Below are positions 1 through 4,808 of a DNA stretch of 6,443 nt, in pieces. The notes under the pieces were generated by a model. That model saw only the letters and a program-made list of their open reading frames with translations, was not told where the DNA came from and made no database searches. Location: contig JBHELT010000110.1 in assembly GCA_046262935.1 (NCBI GenBank), positions 1-6,443 of the forward strand. Direction: 5' to 3'. Numbering within the stretch: position 1 is the stretch's first letter; every line of letters begins with the position of its first letter. Both the position numbers and the translations under genes were made by a program. The DNA is from JBHELT01 sp046262935. Lineage in GTDB: Bacteria; Actinomycetota; CADDZG01; JAHWKV01.

Positions 1-1
1 C

Positions 2-73
2 ATCGCATCATCCAGCAAAGACTTCGTTGCTGGATCGCTCCAACTGAGCGAGATCAAGTTCCTGCAAGCCTGA
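2..73 (+). CDS. 3' end of an unidentified upstream gene
   Basis: A frame open from the window edge ends in TGA at 71-73 and encodes 23 residues ending in LSEIKFLQA. It is probably the C-terminus of a gene that begins before the window. The tail is too short to assign to a family. In actinobacteria the gene before ribD is often rpe or the fmt/rsmB group, but nothing in these residues confirms any of them. It lies 141 bp before ribD on the same strand. A 23-codon open frame can also occur by chance. Confidence 0.4.
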   Translation: MASSSKDFVAGSLQLSEIKFLQA

Positions 74-111
74 GCCTCCGGACGAATCGCACGCGTGCCC
101 TCAAGTCTTAC

Positions 112-143
112 GGGTGGTCCCCCTGGGGCAAGATTCGCCACCC
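112..143 (+). other. Hairpin in the gap before ribD
   Basis: GGGTGG (112-117) is perfectly complementary to CCACCC (138-143). The 20-nt interior can form a second small stem, CCC/GGG (119-121 with 126-128). There is no T-run behind it, only CTTTGTC, so it is a poor intrinsic terminator. It may end transcription of the upstream gene or be a structured leader. The conserved core of the FMN riboswitch is not recognisable here. Confidence 0.3.
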
Positions 144-201
144 CTTTGTCGAGGGATCGAGGGTTCGTCGCAATGGCTGGGCGATACTCGCTTCGGTTGG
201 C

Positions 202-207
202 TAGTCT
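202..207 (+). promoter_or_regulatory. Putative -10 box for leaderless ribD
   Basis: TAGTCT fits the TAnnnT pattern and ends 7 nt before the ribD ATG. Transcription would then start at or next to the start codon. This agrees with the lack of a convincing Shine-Dalgarno sequence: only AGG at 211-213, one base from the ATG. No clear -35 box is seen. The hexamer is short and could occur by chance. Confidence 0.35.
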
Positions 208-214
208 TTCAGGC

Positions 215-1324
215 ATGGATCGCATTTCAGATGCCCGCTTCATGCGCCGCGCTCTGTCGCTTGCATCAAGAGGAGGCGCAGTTGCGAGCCCCAACCCGAT
301 GGTTGGCTCTGTTGTAGTCAAGGGGGGCGAGATCGTAGGTGAGGGCTGGCATAAGGGTCCAGGCACCTCCCACGCCGAGGTCGTCGCCTTGCGAGCTGCG
401 GCTTCCAAAGCTCGCCGTTCGGTGGTGTTTGTCACCCTGGAGCCGTGCACCCATCAAGGAAGAACTCCGCCTTGCGTCGACGCGTTGATAGCTGCCAAGC
501 CTTCACGGGTCGTGATCGCGATGCAAGATGTCGATGCCCGCGTTGCAGGAAAGGGCATCAAAGCGCTCGAGAAGGCGGGCATCGATACCTATGTCGGTGT
601 TTGCGAAGAGGAAGCCGGACGGCTCAACGAGTCCTATGTCATGCACCGCTTGCATGACCGTCCGTTCGTAACTTTGAAAGCCGCCATAACCCTCGACGGG
701 CGAACGGCCGCGAAAGATTCGAGTTCGCGATGGATAACAGGCCCCACCGCCCGCAAAGACGTTCACCGGCTCAGGAACTCGCACGATGCGATCTGCGTTG
801 GTGTAGGCACTGTCATCGCTGATGATCCGTCCCTCACCGTCAGGGATGTGAGACTCAAGGGCCGCCAACCGCTTCGTGTCGTCATAGATCCCACAGGCAG
901 GGTGCCAAGAACTGCAAGTGTTCTAAGTGCCGATGCCCCCACGCTCGTGGTGACATCGACAGACATCAGCGGAGCTTCAGTTAACAAGATAGAGAAGGCG
1001 GGTGCCGAAGTTCTTAGTCTCGCAGGGAATCGGGGGAGTATCGACATCGCATCGCTGCTCGAGACTCTTGCTCAAAGAGACATCATGTCGTTGATGCTCG
1101 AAGGCGGAGCGGCAACGGCAGCCCGCTTCGAAGAACAAGGGTTCATCGATAAGTACGTTTTCTACGTGGCCCCCAAGTTGCTTGGGGGCCCCGGAACGAG
1201 GGGCCTTTTCGAGGGATGGGCCGCATCGAACATCGCCGACGCGAAACGTCTGCAGATCTCAAGCGTTAAGCGGCTTGGGGAGGACATCAAGATCGTGGCT
1301 TACCCTGCCCGGGTTGCCGACTGA
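215..1324 (+). CDS. ribD: Bifunctional riboflavin deaminase/reductase RibD
   Basis: RibD makes the second and third conversions of riboflavin synthesis in the cytoplasm. It deaminates the pyrimidine made from GTP, then reduces its ribosyl side chain with NADPH. The 369-residue product has the usual full length. The N-terminal deaminase domain (about 1-145) carries the zinc site: HAE at 53-55, then Cys78 in EPCTHQGRTPPC and Cys87, with Glu55 as proton shuttle. The reductase domain follows from about 149 (RPFVTLKAAITLDG, SRWITG at 171-176, LMLEGG near the end). The ATG at 215 is chosen because MDRISDARFMRRAL is where the family begins. An in-frame GTG at 95 would add 40 unlike residues. The TGA overlaps the ribE ATG (TGATG), so the two are probably translationally coupled. 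Confidence 0.96.
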   Translation: MDRISDARFMRRALSLASRGGAVASPNPMVGSVVVKGGEIVGEGWHKGPGTSHAEVVALRAAASKARRSVVFVTLEPCTHQGRTPPCVDALIAAKPSRVVIAMQDVDARVAGKGIKALEKAGIDTYVGVCEEEAGRLNESYVMHRLHDRPFVTLKAAITLDGRTAAKDSSSRWITGPTARKDVHRLRNSHDAICVGVGTVIADDPSLTVRDVRLKGRQPLRVVIDPTGRVPRTASVLSADAPTLVVTSTDISGASVNKIEKAGAEVLSLAGNRGSIDIASLLETLAQRDIMSLMLEGGAATAARFEEQGFIDKYVFYVAPKLLGGPGTRGLFEGWAASNIADAKRLQISSVKRLGEDIKIVAYPARVAD

Positions 1325-1896
1325 TGTTCACAGGCATCGTCGAGGCAACCGGCCACATCGGCGAGACCAGTGGCTCGCGCCTCATAGTTGAGACCCCGTT
1401 CAACGACCTGTCCGTAGGCGAGTCGATCGCGGTCAACGGCGTTTGCTTAACGGTCGCAGGGCTCGAAGGAGCATCGTTCATAGCCGATCTATCGGAAGAG
1501 ACCATCGGGCGAACAACTCTCGCACGGCTCGCGCCCTCGGTAAGGGTCAATCTCGAACGGGCGATGAAAGCAGATGGCAGATTCGGCGGCCACATCGTTC
1601 AAGGCCATGTCGATGGCGTAGGTTCGTTGATCGAAATCGTCGAGCGTGAAGCGTCAACGGAGATGTGGTTCGAGATCCCAAACGATCTGCGAAGGTTCGT
1701 GATCGTCAAGGGCTCGATCGCCATCGACGGGGTTAGCCTTACCATCAGCGCCGAGACGGCCGGCCGGTTCTGTGTCGCGGTGATACCGCACACACTTGCC
1801 GCCACCAACCTCGGCGCTCTTCAGGCAGGCGATAAGGTGAACATCGAGACTGATCTCATCGCACGTTACGTGGAGCGCATGAGCAACAGCGTCTGA
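1324..1896 (+). CDS. ribE: Riboflavin synthase, alpha chain
   Basis: This enzyme dismutates two 6,7-dimethyl-8-ribityllumazine molecules into riboflavin and the pyrimidine substrate, which is recycled by RibH. The 190-residue product is slightly short but complete. It shows the internal duplication of the family: the first barrel opens with MFTGIVE and carries NGVCLTV at 38-44; the second carries DGVSLTI at 135-141. GGHIVQGHVDGVG (88-100) joins them. The site usually reading PETLRRTNLG is LSEETIGRTTL (56-66) in the first half and PHTLAATNLG (155-164) in the second, both within family variation. The start overlaps the ribD stop by one base, and ribH follows after 24 bp. The symbol is ribC in some naming schemes. 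Confidence 0.96.
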   Translation: MFTGIVEATGHIGETSGSRLIVETPFNDLSVGESIAVNGVCLTVAGLEGASFIADLSEETIGRTTLARLAPSVRVNLERAMKADGRFGGHIVQGHVDGVGSLIEIVEREASTEMWFEIPNDLRRFVIVKGSIAIDGVSLTISAETAGRFCVAVIPHTLAATNLGALQAGDKVNIETDLIARYVERMSNSV

Positions 1897-1904
1897 GCAA
1901 CATC

Positions 1905-1916
1905 GAGGAGAGGTGA
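1905..1916 (+). promoter_or_regulatory. Shine-Dalgarno region of ribH
   Basis: GAGGAGAGGTGAG is a strong purine-rich ribosome binding site a few bases before the GTG at 1921. It supports that GTG as the start of ribH and suggests ribH is loaded independently instead of relying only on coupling to ribE. Another GTG at 1913 is out of frame. Confidence 0.7.
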
Positions 1917-1920
1917 GCCG

Positions 1921-2382
1921 GTGAACATCATTAAAGGCGGAACCGAAGCAGAAGGTCTGCGGCTCGGCATCGTGGTCAGCCGTTTCAACGAAGAGATAAC
2001 CAAGCGCCTTCTCGACGGAGCCATGAAGGCATGCAAAGACCACAACGTCGATGAGTCCCTTTGCAAAGTCGTTTCGGTCCCTGGGGCTTTCGAGATACCG
2101 GGCGCTGCCAAACGTCTGGCTTCAACCGGCGCCTTCGATGCCATCGTTTGCATCGGTGCTGTGATCCGCGGCGAGACCGAGCACTTCACATTCGTGTGCG
2201 ATGCAGCCGCGCGCGGCATCTTGGAGGTTGGTTTGCAGTTCGGTCTACCGGTCACCTTCGGGGTCCTAACCACCCAGGACGCCGATCAAGCACTGGAACG
2301 CGCCGGTGGAGAGTGGGGCAACAAAGGCTACGACGTGACCGTCGATGCCATCGAGATGGCGAATCTTTACAAGTTGCTCTGA
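1921..2382 (+). CDS. ribH: 6,7-dimethyl-8-ribityllumazine synthase RibH
   Basis: RibH condenses the ribityl-aminopyrimidine with 3,4-dihydroxy-2-butanone 4-phosphate to give lumazine, the substrate of RibE. It normally assembles as pentamers or 60-subunit capsids in the cytoplasm. The 153-residue product is of usual length. Visible motifs are SRFNEEIT (20-27), VPGAFEIP (53-60), GAVIRGETEHFTFVC (79-93) with the catalytic His88, and QALERAGGEWGNKG (123-136) with the phosphate-binding Arg127. The GTG start is fixed by a strong ribosome binding site. It is the last gene of the riboflavin cluster, and its stop lies 7 bp from the end of the convergent sppA. The butanone-phosphate partner enzyme RibB/RibBA is not encoded in this window. 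Confidence 0.96.
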   Translation: MNIIKGGTEAEGLRLGIVVSRFNEEITKRLLDGAMKACKDHNVDESLCKVVSVPGAFEIPGAAKRLASTGAFDAIVCIGAVIRGETEHFTFVCDAAARGILEVGLQFGLPVTFGVLTTQDADQALERAGGEWGNKGYDVTVDAIEMANLYKLL

Positions 2383-2389
2383 AGCCGCG

Positions 2390-3352
2390 CTACGGGAGCC
2401 AAAGGTAAGAAGGCCCGGGCCTTCTGGGGATGCCAAGCTGCTGTTGGATAAGACTCTTTACGTTCGACGAACCGGCAGCACCCAAGATGTCGCCAAGTCC
2501 AAGCGACGACGAATACTTCACCAGTTGGGCCCCCGGCGCTTTACCAAGCGCCTTCGCCCTTTGAAATGCCAGATCTTCGCCGCCCAATCGATCGACCAAG
2601 CCTAAGTCATGGGCTTGCTTGCCCGAATAGACCCTTCCATCGGCCAGTTCGTGAACCTTGTCGATAGATAGCTTGCGTCCATCTGCAACGACCTGCACGA
2701 AGCCCTCGTAAGCTTCGTTGATCAAGTCTTGGAACAATTTCTGTTCGTCGGCGGTCATGCTTCTGAAAGGTGAACCTGCATCTTTGAACTTGCCGCTCTT
2801 AAGGACATTCACCGCGATCCCAACCTTTGCCGCGGCCTTCTCGACGTTTGGAAGCATCGCGATGACCCCGATGCTCCCGGTCCATGTCGCGGGACGGGCT
2901 ACGATCTCATCGGTTCCTGCTGCGATGTAGTAGCCGCCCGACGCGGCGACATCGCCCATGAGAGCGATCACCGGAGTGCCTTCGTGCCGCAGCTTCAAGA
3001 CCCTTTGATAGATCGAATCGCTGGCAACAACACTTCCGCCGGGAGTCTCTAGGTTCAAGATGACCGCCTTCACATCGTCGTCATCGGCCACCCGGTCTAG
3101 CTGAGCGATGATGTTCGTGTCCGAGGCCCCCTTCGCCGAACCATCAGGGTCAGAGAAGATCTCTCCCACGACGTTGATCTCGATGACCTTGTCGGAAGTG
3201 TCTCCCTCTTGAACTACGTTCTCATCGAATTGGGAGCCCACAGGCGACTTCGATGAACCACCAGCCAGCCTGAAGGCCGCGAACCATAAGCCCGAAAGCA
3301 CCAGCAATATCACCAGCGGGATGACTATCCATTTCGTCCGTCTCTTGGCCAC
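2390..3352 (-). CDS. sppA: Signal peptide peptidase SppA (S49 family)
   Basis: This is a membrane-anchored serine protease of the short SppA type, which degrades signal peptides left in the membrane after export. The 320-residue product starts with a positive stretch (MAKRRTK) and one hydrophobic segment at about 8-28, leaving the protease domain outside the membrane. The S49 core is clear: LNLETPGGSV (99-108), the nucleophile Ser138 in AASGGYYIA, and the general base Lys190 in SGKFKDAGSPFRSM. The Ser-Lys distance of 52 residues is the same as in the Bacillus enzyme (Ser147/Lys199). The start is GTG at 3352 with no ribosome binding site. A TATCAT box 6 nt upstream suggests a leaderless message. 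The last codons contain an 18-bp palindrome. It is the only - strand gene in the window. Confidence 0.93.
   Translation of the reverse strand: MAKRRTKWIVIPLVILLVLSGLWFAAFRLAGGSSKSPVGSQFDENVVQEGDTSDKVIEINVVGEIFSDPDGSAKGASDTNIIAQLDRVADDDDVKAVILNLETPGGSVVASDSIYQRVLKLRHEGTPVIALMGDVAASGGYYIAAGTDEIVARPATWTGSIGVIAMLPNVEKAAAKVGIAVNVLKSGKFKDAGSPFRSMTADEQKLFQDLINEAYEGFVQVVADGRKLSIDKVHELADGRVYSGKQAHDLGLVDRLGGEDLAFQRAKALGKAPGAQLVKYSSSLGLGDILGAAGSSNVKSLIQQQLGIPRRPGPSYLWLP
2408..2425 (-). terminator. 18-bp perfect palindrome at the sppA/ribH junction
   Basis: AGAAGGCCCGGGCCTTCT is self-complementary over all 18 bases and could form a strong stem with a tight central loop. It lies inside the last codons of sppA and 26-43 bp past the ribH stop. 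On the - strand it is followed by TACCTTTGG, weakly T-rich; on the + strand it is followed by GGGGATG with no T-run. It may slow or stop transcripts from both convergent genes, but the lack of a real T-tract makes classical intrinsic termination uncertain. Confidence 0.4.
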
Positions 3353-3358
3353 CAGCGG

Positions 3359-3364
3359 ATGATA
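3359..3364 (-). promoter_or_regulatory. Putative -10 box for leaderless sppA
   Basis: Read on the - strand this is TATCAT, with exactly 6 nt between it and the sppA GTG. That places transcription start on the G of the start codon. No Shine-Dalgarno sequence and no clear -35 box are seen. It is 7 bp from the oppositely directed hisG box. Confidence 0.45.
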
Positions 3365-3371
3365 TCCCGGT

Positions 3372-3377
3372 TACTAT
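3372..3377 (+). promoter_or_regulatory. Putative -10 box for leaderless hisG
   Basis: TACTAT (TAnnnT pattern) has exactly 6 nt between it and the hisG ATG, so transcription would begin on the A of the start codon. The gap to sppA is only 31 bp and contains no Shine-Dalgarno sequence. No good -35 match lies at 16-18 bp; that stretch is inside the start of sppA. Confidence 0.45.
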
Positions 3378-3383
3378 CTGCAG

Positions 3384-4262
3384 ATGCTTAGGTTGGTCAT
3401 CCCAAAGGGCAGCCTCGAGAATCAAACCCTTGCTCTGTTCGAGGCCGCCGACATCCGCTTGATGCGCGGCAGCGATCGTGATTATCACGGTACGGTCGAC
3501 GATCCCCGCGTCGATAGGTTCTCATTGCTAAGGCCACAAGAGATACCCGGTTACGTAGAAGACGGGTTCTTCGATGTCGGTCTCACCGGACTCGACTGGG
3601 TGCATGAGACAGGAGCCGACGTAGAACTGATCGCGGAGCTTCCTTATACCAAGGGATACGTTGGGGCCAAGGTGAAGATCGTGCTGGCGGTCGCTGAGGA
3701 GTCGGGGATCACAGAGGCAACGCAGATCAAGCCCGACAGCCGCATTTCGACCGAGTACCCCAACCTCACCAGAGCCCTGTTCGAGTCGATAGGTGTTCCA
3801 GTCAAGATCTTCATGTCATACGGCGCCACCGAGGCTAAGGTCCCCGAGATCGTCGACGCGATCGTCGACGTGACCGAGACCGGCAGCACCCTTCGTCGAA
3901 ACGGCATGCGGATCATCCACACCCTGCTCGAATCGCCTACTCAGTTGATCGCCAACCCCGCCGCCTATCAAGATCCAAGTAAGCGCCAGGCCATCGAGGA
4001 GATAAAGATCCTGCTCATGGGGGCCATCGACGCCAAAGGCAAGGTGCTGGTCAAGTTGAACGTGACCGAAGGCGACCTGGACAAGGTGATCGGGGTGCTG
4101 CCATCGCTGAAAGCCCCGACGATCTCCAGATTGGCCGAAGAAGGCTTCTACGCCATCGAAACAGTGGTCGAGAAGACGAAGATCAACCTGCTGATCCCAA
4201 CCCTCAAAGCTCAGGGAGCCACCGACATCCTCGAGATCCCCATCACCAAGATCGTCGACTAA
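3384..4262 (+). CDS. hisG: ATP phosphoribosyltransferase, long form HisG
   Basis: HisG joins ATP and PRPP to form phosphoribosyl-ATP, the committed and feedback-controlled step of histidine synthesis. The 292-residue product is the long form, which works without HisZ. The catalytic part covers about 1-215: MLRLVIPKGSL at the start, STEYPNLTRALFESIG (122-137), and the PRPP-binding loop VDVTETGSTLRRNG (161-174). The C-terminal ACT-like domain (about 218-292) carries KAPTISRLAEEGFYAIETVV (243-262) and ends in ITKIVD; it is where histidine normally binds to inhibit the enzyme. The gene diverges from sppA and appears to be leaderless. No other his gene is next to it, although actinobacterial hisG commonly follows hisE. 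The ATG at 3384 gives the standard family N-terminus. Confidence 0.95.
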   Translation: MLRLVIPKGSLENQTLALFEAADIRLMRGSDRDYHGTVDDPRVDRFSLLRPQEIPGYVEDGFFDVGLTGLDWVHETGADVELIAELPYTKGYVGAKVKIVLAVAEESGITEATQIKPDSRISTEYPNLTRALFESIGVPVKIFMSYGATEAKVPEIVDAIVDVTETGSTLRRNGMRIIHTLLESPTQLIANPAAYQDPSKRQAIEEIKILLMGAIDAKGKVLVKLNVTEGDLDKVIGVLPSLKAPTISRLAEEGFYAIETVVEKTKINLLIPTLKAQGATDILEIPITKIVD

Positions 4263-4278
4263 ACCCAACCCCGGCTGA

Positions 4279-4294
4279 GGTCCCCGCGGGGGCC
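4279..4294 (+). terminator. GC-rich stem after hisG, possible terminator
   Basis: GGTCCCCGCGGGGGCC folds into a strong stem with one T-G pair, beginning 16 bp after the hisG stop. The following sequence (AGGGCACTGATTTTC) has only a delayed run of four T's. It may end hisG transcripts before the separate cspA promoter, either alone or with Rho. Confidence 0.4.
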
Positions 4295-4318
4295 AGGGCA
4301 CTGATTTTCAGTTAGCTA

Positions 4319-4347
4319 TTGTCCCGTTCGCCCGTAGGTGCTACCGT
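4319..4347 (+). promoter_or_regulatory. Promoter of the cold-shock gene
   Basis: A -35-like TTGTCC (4319-4324) and a -10-like TACCGT (4342-4347, TAnnnT pattern) are separated by exactly 17 bp. Transcription would start near 4354, giving a leader of about 26 nt. That is too short for the long temperature-sensing leader known for E. coli cspA. This is the best two-box promoter match I found in the window. Confidence 0.45.
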
Positions 4348-4365
4348 TTCGTGAGCTTTTCTAGC

Positions 4366-4372
4366 AAAGGGG
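4366..4372 (+). promoter_or_regulatory. Ribosome binding site that fixes the TTG start of the cold-shock gene
   Basis: AAAGGGG lies 7 nt before TTG at 4380. The TTG is followed directly by codons for AEGTVKWF, the family N-terminus. No ATG or GTG in frame nearby fits better. Confidence 0.65.
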
Positions 4373-4379
4373 TAAGAAG

Positions 4380-4580
4380 TTGGCAGAAGGAACAGTCAAG
4401 TGGTTCAGCAATGAAAAGGGTTACGGCTTCATAGCCGGAGCCGACGGCGAAGACGTTTTCGTCCACTTTTCAGCGATCACTGGTGATGGGTACAAGTCTC
4501 TGACCGAAGGCCAGAGCGTCGAATTCGACGTGACCGACGGGCAGAAGGGCAAGCAGGCGGCCAACGTACGGCCTCTTTGA
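4380..4580 (+). CDS. Cold-shock domain protein (CspA family)
   Basis: This is a single-domain nucleic-acid-binding protein that coats single-stranded RNA and acts as an RNA chaperone, often in the cold but also constitutively in many actinobacteria. The 66-residue product is one complete OB-fold. RNP1 is KGYGFI (13-18) and RNP2 is VFVHFS (26-31), with the aromatic residues Trp8, Phe9, Tyr15, Phe17, Phe27 and Phe30 for base stacking. It begins MAEGTVKWF from a TTG start. It has its own promoter-like boxes and a stem upstream that separates it from hisG, so it is probably monocistronic. Whether it is cold-induced cannot be told from the sequence. The family member (cspA, cspB and so on) cannot be specified. 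Confidence 0.95.
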   Translation: MAEGTVKWFSNEKGYGFIAGADGEDVFVHFSAITGDGYKSLTEGQSVEFDVTDGQKGKQAANVRPL

Positions 4581-4588
4581 TCCCGGCT

Positions 4589-4594
4589 TACAAT
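4589..4594 (+). promoter_or_regulatory. Putative -10 box of the infC operon
   Basis: TACAAT matches the consensus at five of six positions and lies 9-14 bp after the cold-shock gene stop. Transcription would start near 4601, giving an infC leader of about 207 nt. No convincing -35 hexamer is found 16-18 bp upstream, where the sequence is the end of the cold-shock gene. Read-through from the cold-shock gene is an alternative source of transcripts. Confidence 0.4.
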
Positions 4595-4728
4595 AGAGCC
4601 GAAATACATTGGTTCGAAGGGAACAAGTAACGGCTCACCCCGTAGTGCATCTGAAGAAGAAGCTTGGCGCTTCTCACCCGTCCGCCTGATGGCGAGCCGG
4701 GTTCGCTTGGAGATTGGCAATACCCGAG

Positions 4729-4759
4729 CGGCGGCCTCTTCTTTGATGTCGCCGTTTTT
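4729..4759 (+). terminator. Intrinsic terminator-like stem inside the infC leader
   Basis: CGGCGGC (4729-4735) pairs with GTCGCCG (4748-4754) over 7 bp, including one G-U pair, around a 12-nt loop. Five T's follow (4755-4759). It sits 48 nt before the infC start, after the promoter and before the ribosome binding site, which is where an attenuator belongs. It cannot be the terminator of the cold-shock gene alone without also affecting transcripts from the infC promoter. Confidence 0.5.
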
Positions 4760-4778
4760 CGCGTTCATTGGGAGGTTT

Positions 4779-4808
4779 ATGCAAGAACTAAGAAGGAGTG
4801 GTGCCTGA
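4779..4808 (+). CDS. Nine-codon upstream ORF coupled to infC
   Basis: The ATG at 4779 opens a frame encoding MQELRRSGA and stops at TGA 4806-4808. The last base of that stop is the first base of the ATC proposed as the infC start (TGATC), the same one-base overlap as TGATG at ribD/ribE. A GGGAGGT lies just before the ATG, with a rather short spacing of 3 nt. The infC ribosome binding site lies within codons AGA-AGG-AGT of this ORF, so ribosomes translating it would cover and then deliver to the infC start. No function of the peptide itself is suggested. Confidence 0.4.
   Translation: MQELRRSGA
4793..4798 (+). promoter_or_regulatory. Ribosome binding site of infC
   Basis: AAGGAG ends 9 nt before ATC at 4808. 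In-frame alternatives are CTG at 4805 (6 nt away). GTG at 4801 is out of frame and too close. The site supports initiation here instead of at upstream TTG codons. Confidence 0.6.

Larger units (their letters stand above)
4601..4807 (+). promoter_or_regulatory. Structured leader of infC, probable attenuator
   Basis: The 227 bp between the cold-shock stop and infC hold several hairpins. AGAAGC/GCTTCT pairs 4658-4663 with 4669-4674. A second hairpin pairs ACCCG (4676-4680) with CGGGT (4698-4702), with CGCC/GGCG (4683-4686 with 4691-4694) nested inside. The same CGGGT can instead pair with a second ACCCG at 4722-4726. CCGCC (4682-4686) can pair with GGCGG (4730-4734), which belongs to the terminator-like stem downstream. 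These two alternative pairings nest, so they could form one antiterminator. The signal sensed is unknown; leader translation, ribosomal protein L20 or IF3 are possibilities. The pairing was found by eye, with no energy calculation or alignment. Confidence 0.45.

Noticed and set aside
95..214. GTG at 95 as the start of ribD, adding 40 residues
   Set aside because: The extra residues are unlike RibD and cover the hairpin at 112-143. ATG 215 gives the standard N-terminus and total length.
503..868. Long - strand frame opposite ribD, and similar antisense frames opposite ribE, ribH, hisG and infC
   Set aside because: They show no recognisable motifs and are explained by codon bias of the real genes on the other strand.
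3848..3869. Direct repeat ATCGTCGAC within hisG, again near its stop
   Set aside because: It encodes IVDAIVD in the PRPP-binding region and IVD at the C-terminus; repetition follows from common codons for these residues.
4300..4312. Small inverted repeat ACTGA-TTT-TCAGT before the cold-shock promoter
   Set aside because: A 5-bp AT-rich stem with a 3-nt loop is too weak to count as a terminator or operator without further support.
4606..4702. tRNA-like fragments (GGTTCGAAGG, GGGTTCG) in the infC leader
   Set aside because: No acceptor stem, anticodon arm or correct spacing could be assembled around them.
4664..4807. TTG at 4664 as the start of infC, adding 48 residues
   Set aside because: The extension translates the leader hairpins and the terminator stem, has no ribosome binding site and no similarity to IF3. 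IF3 is full length from 4808.
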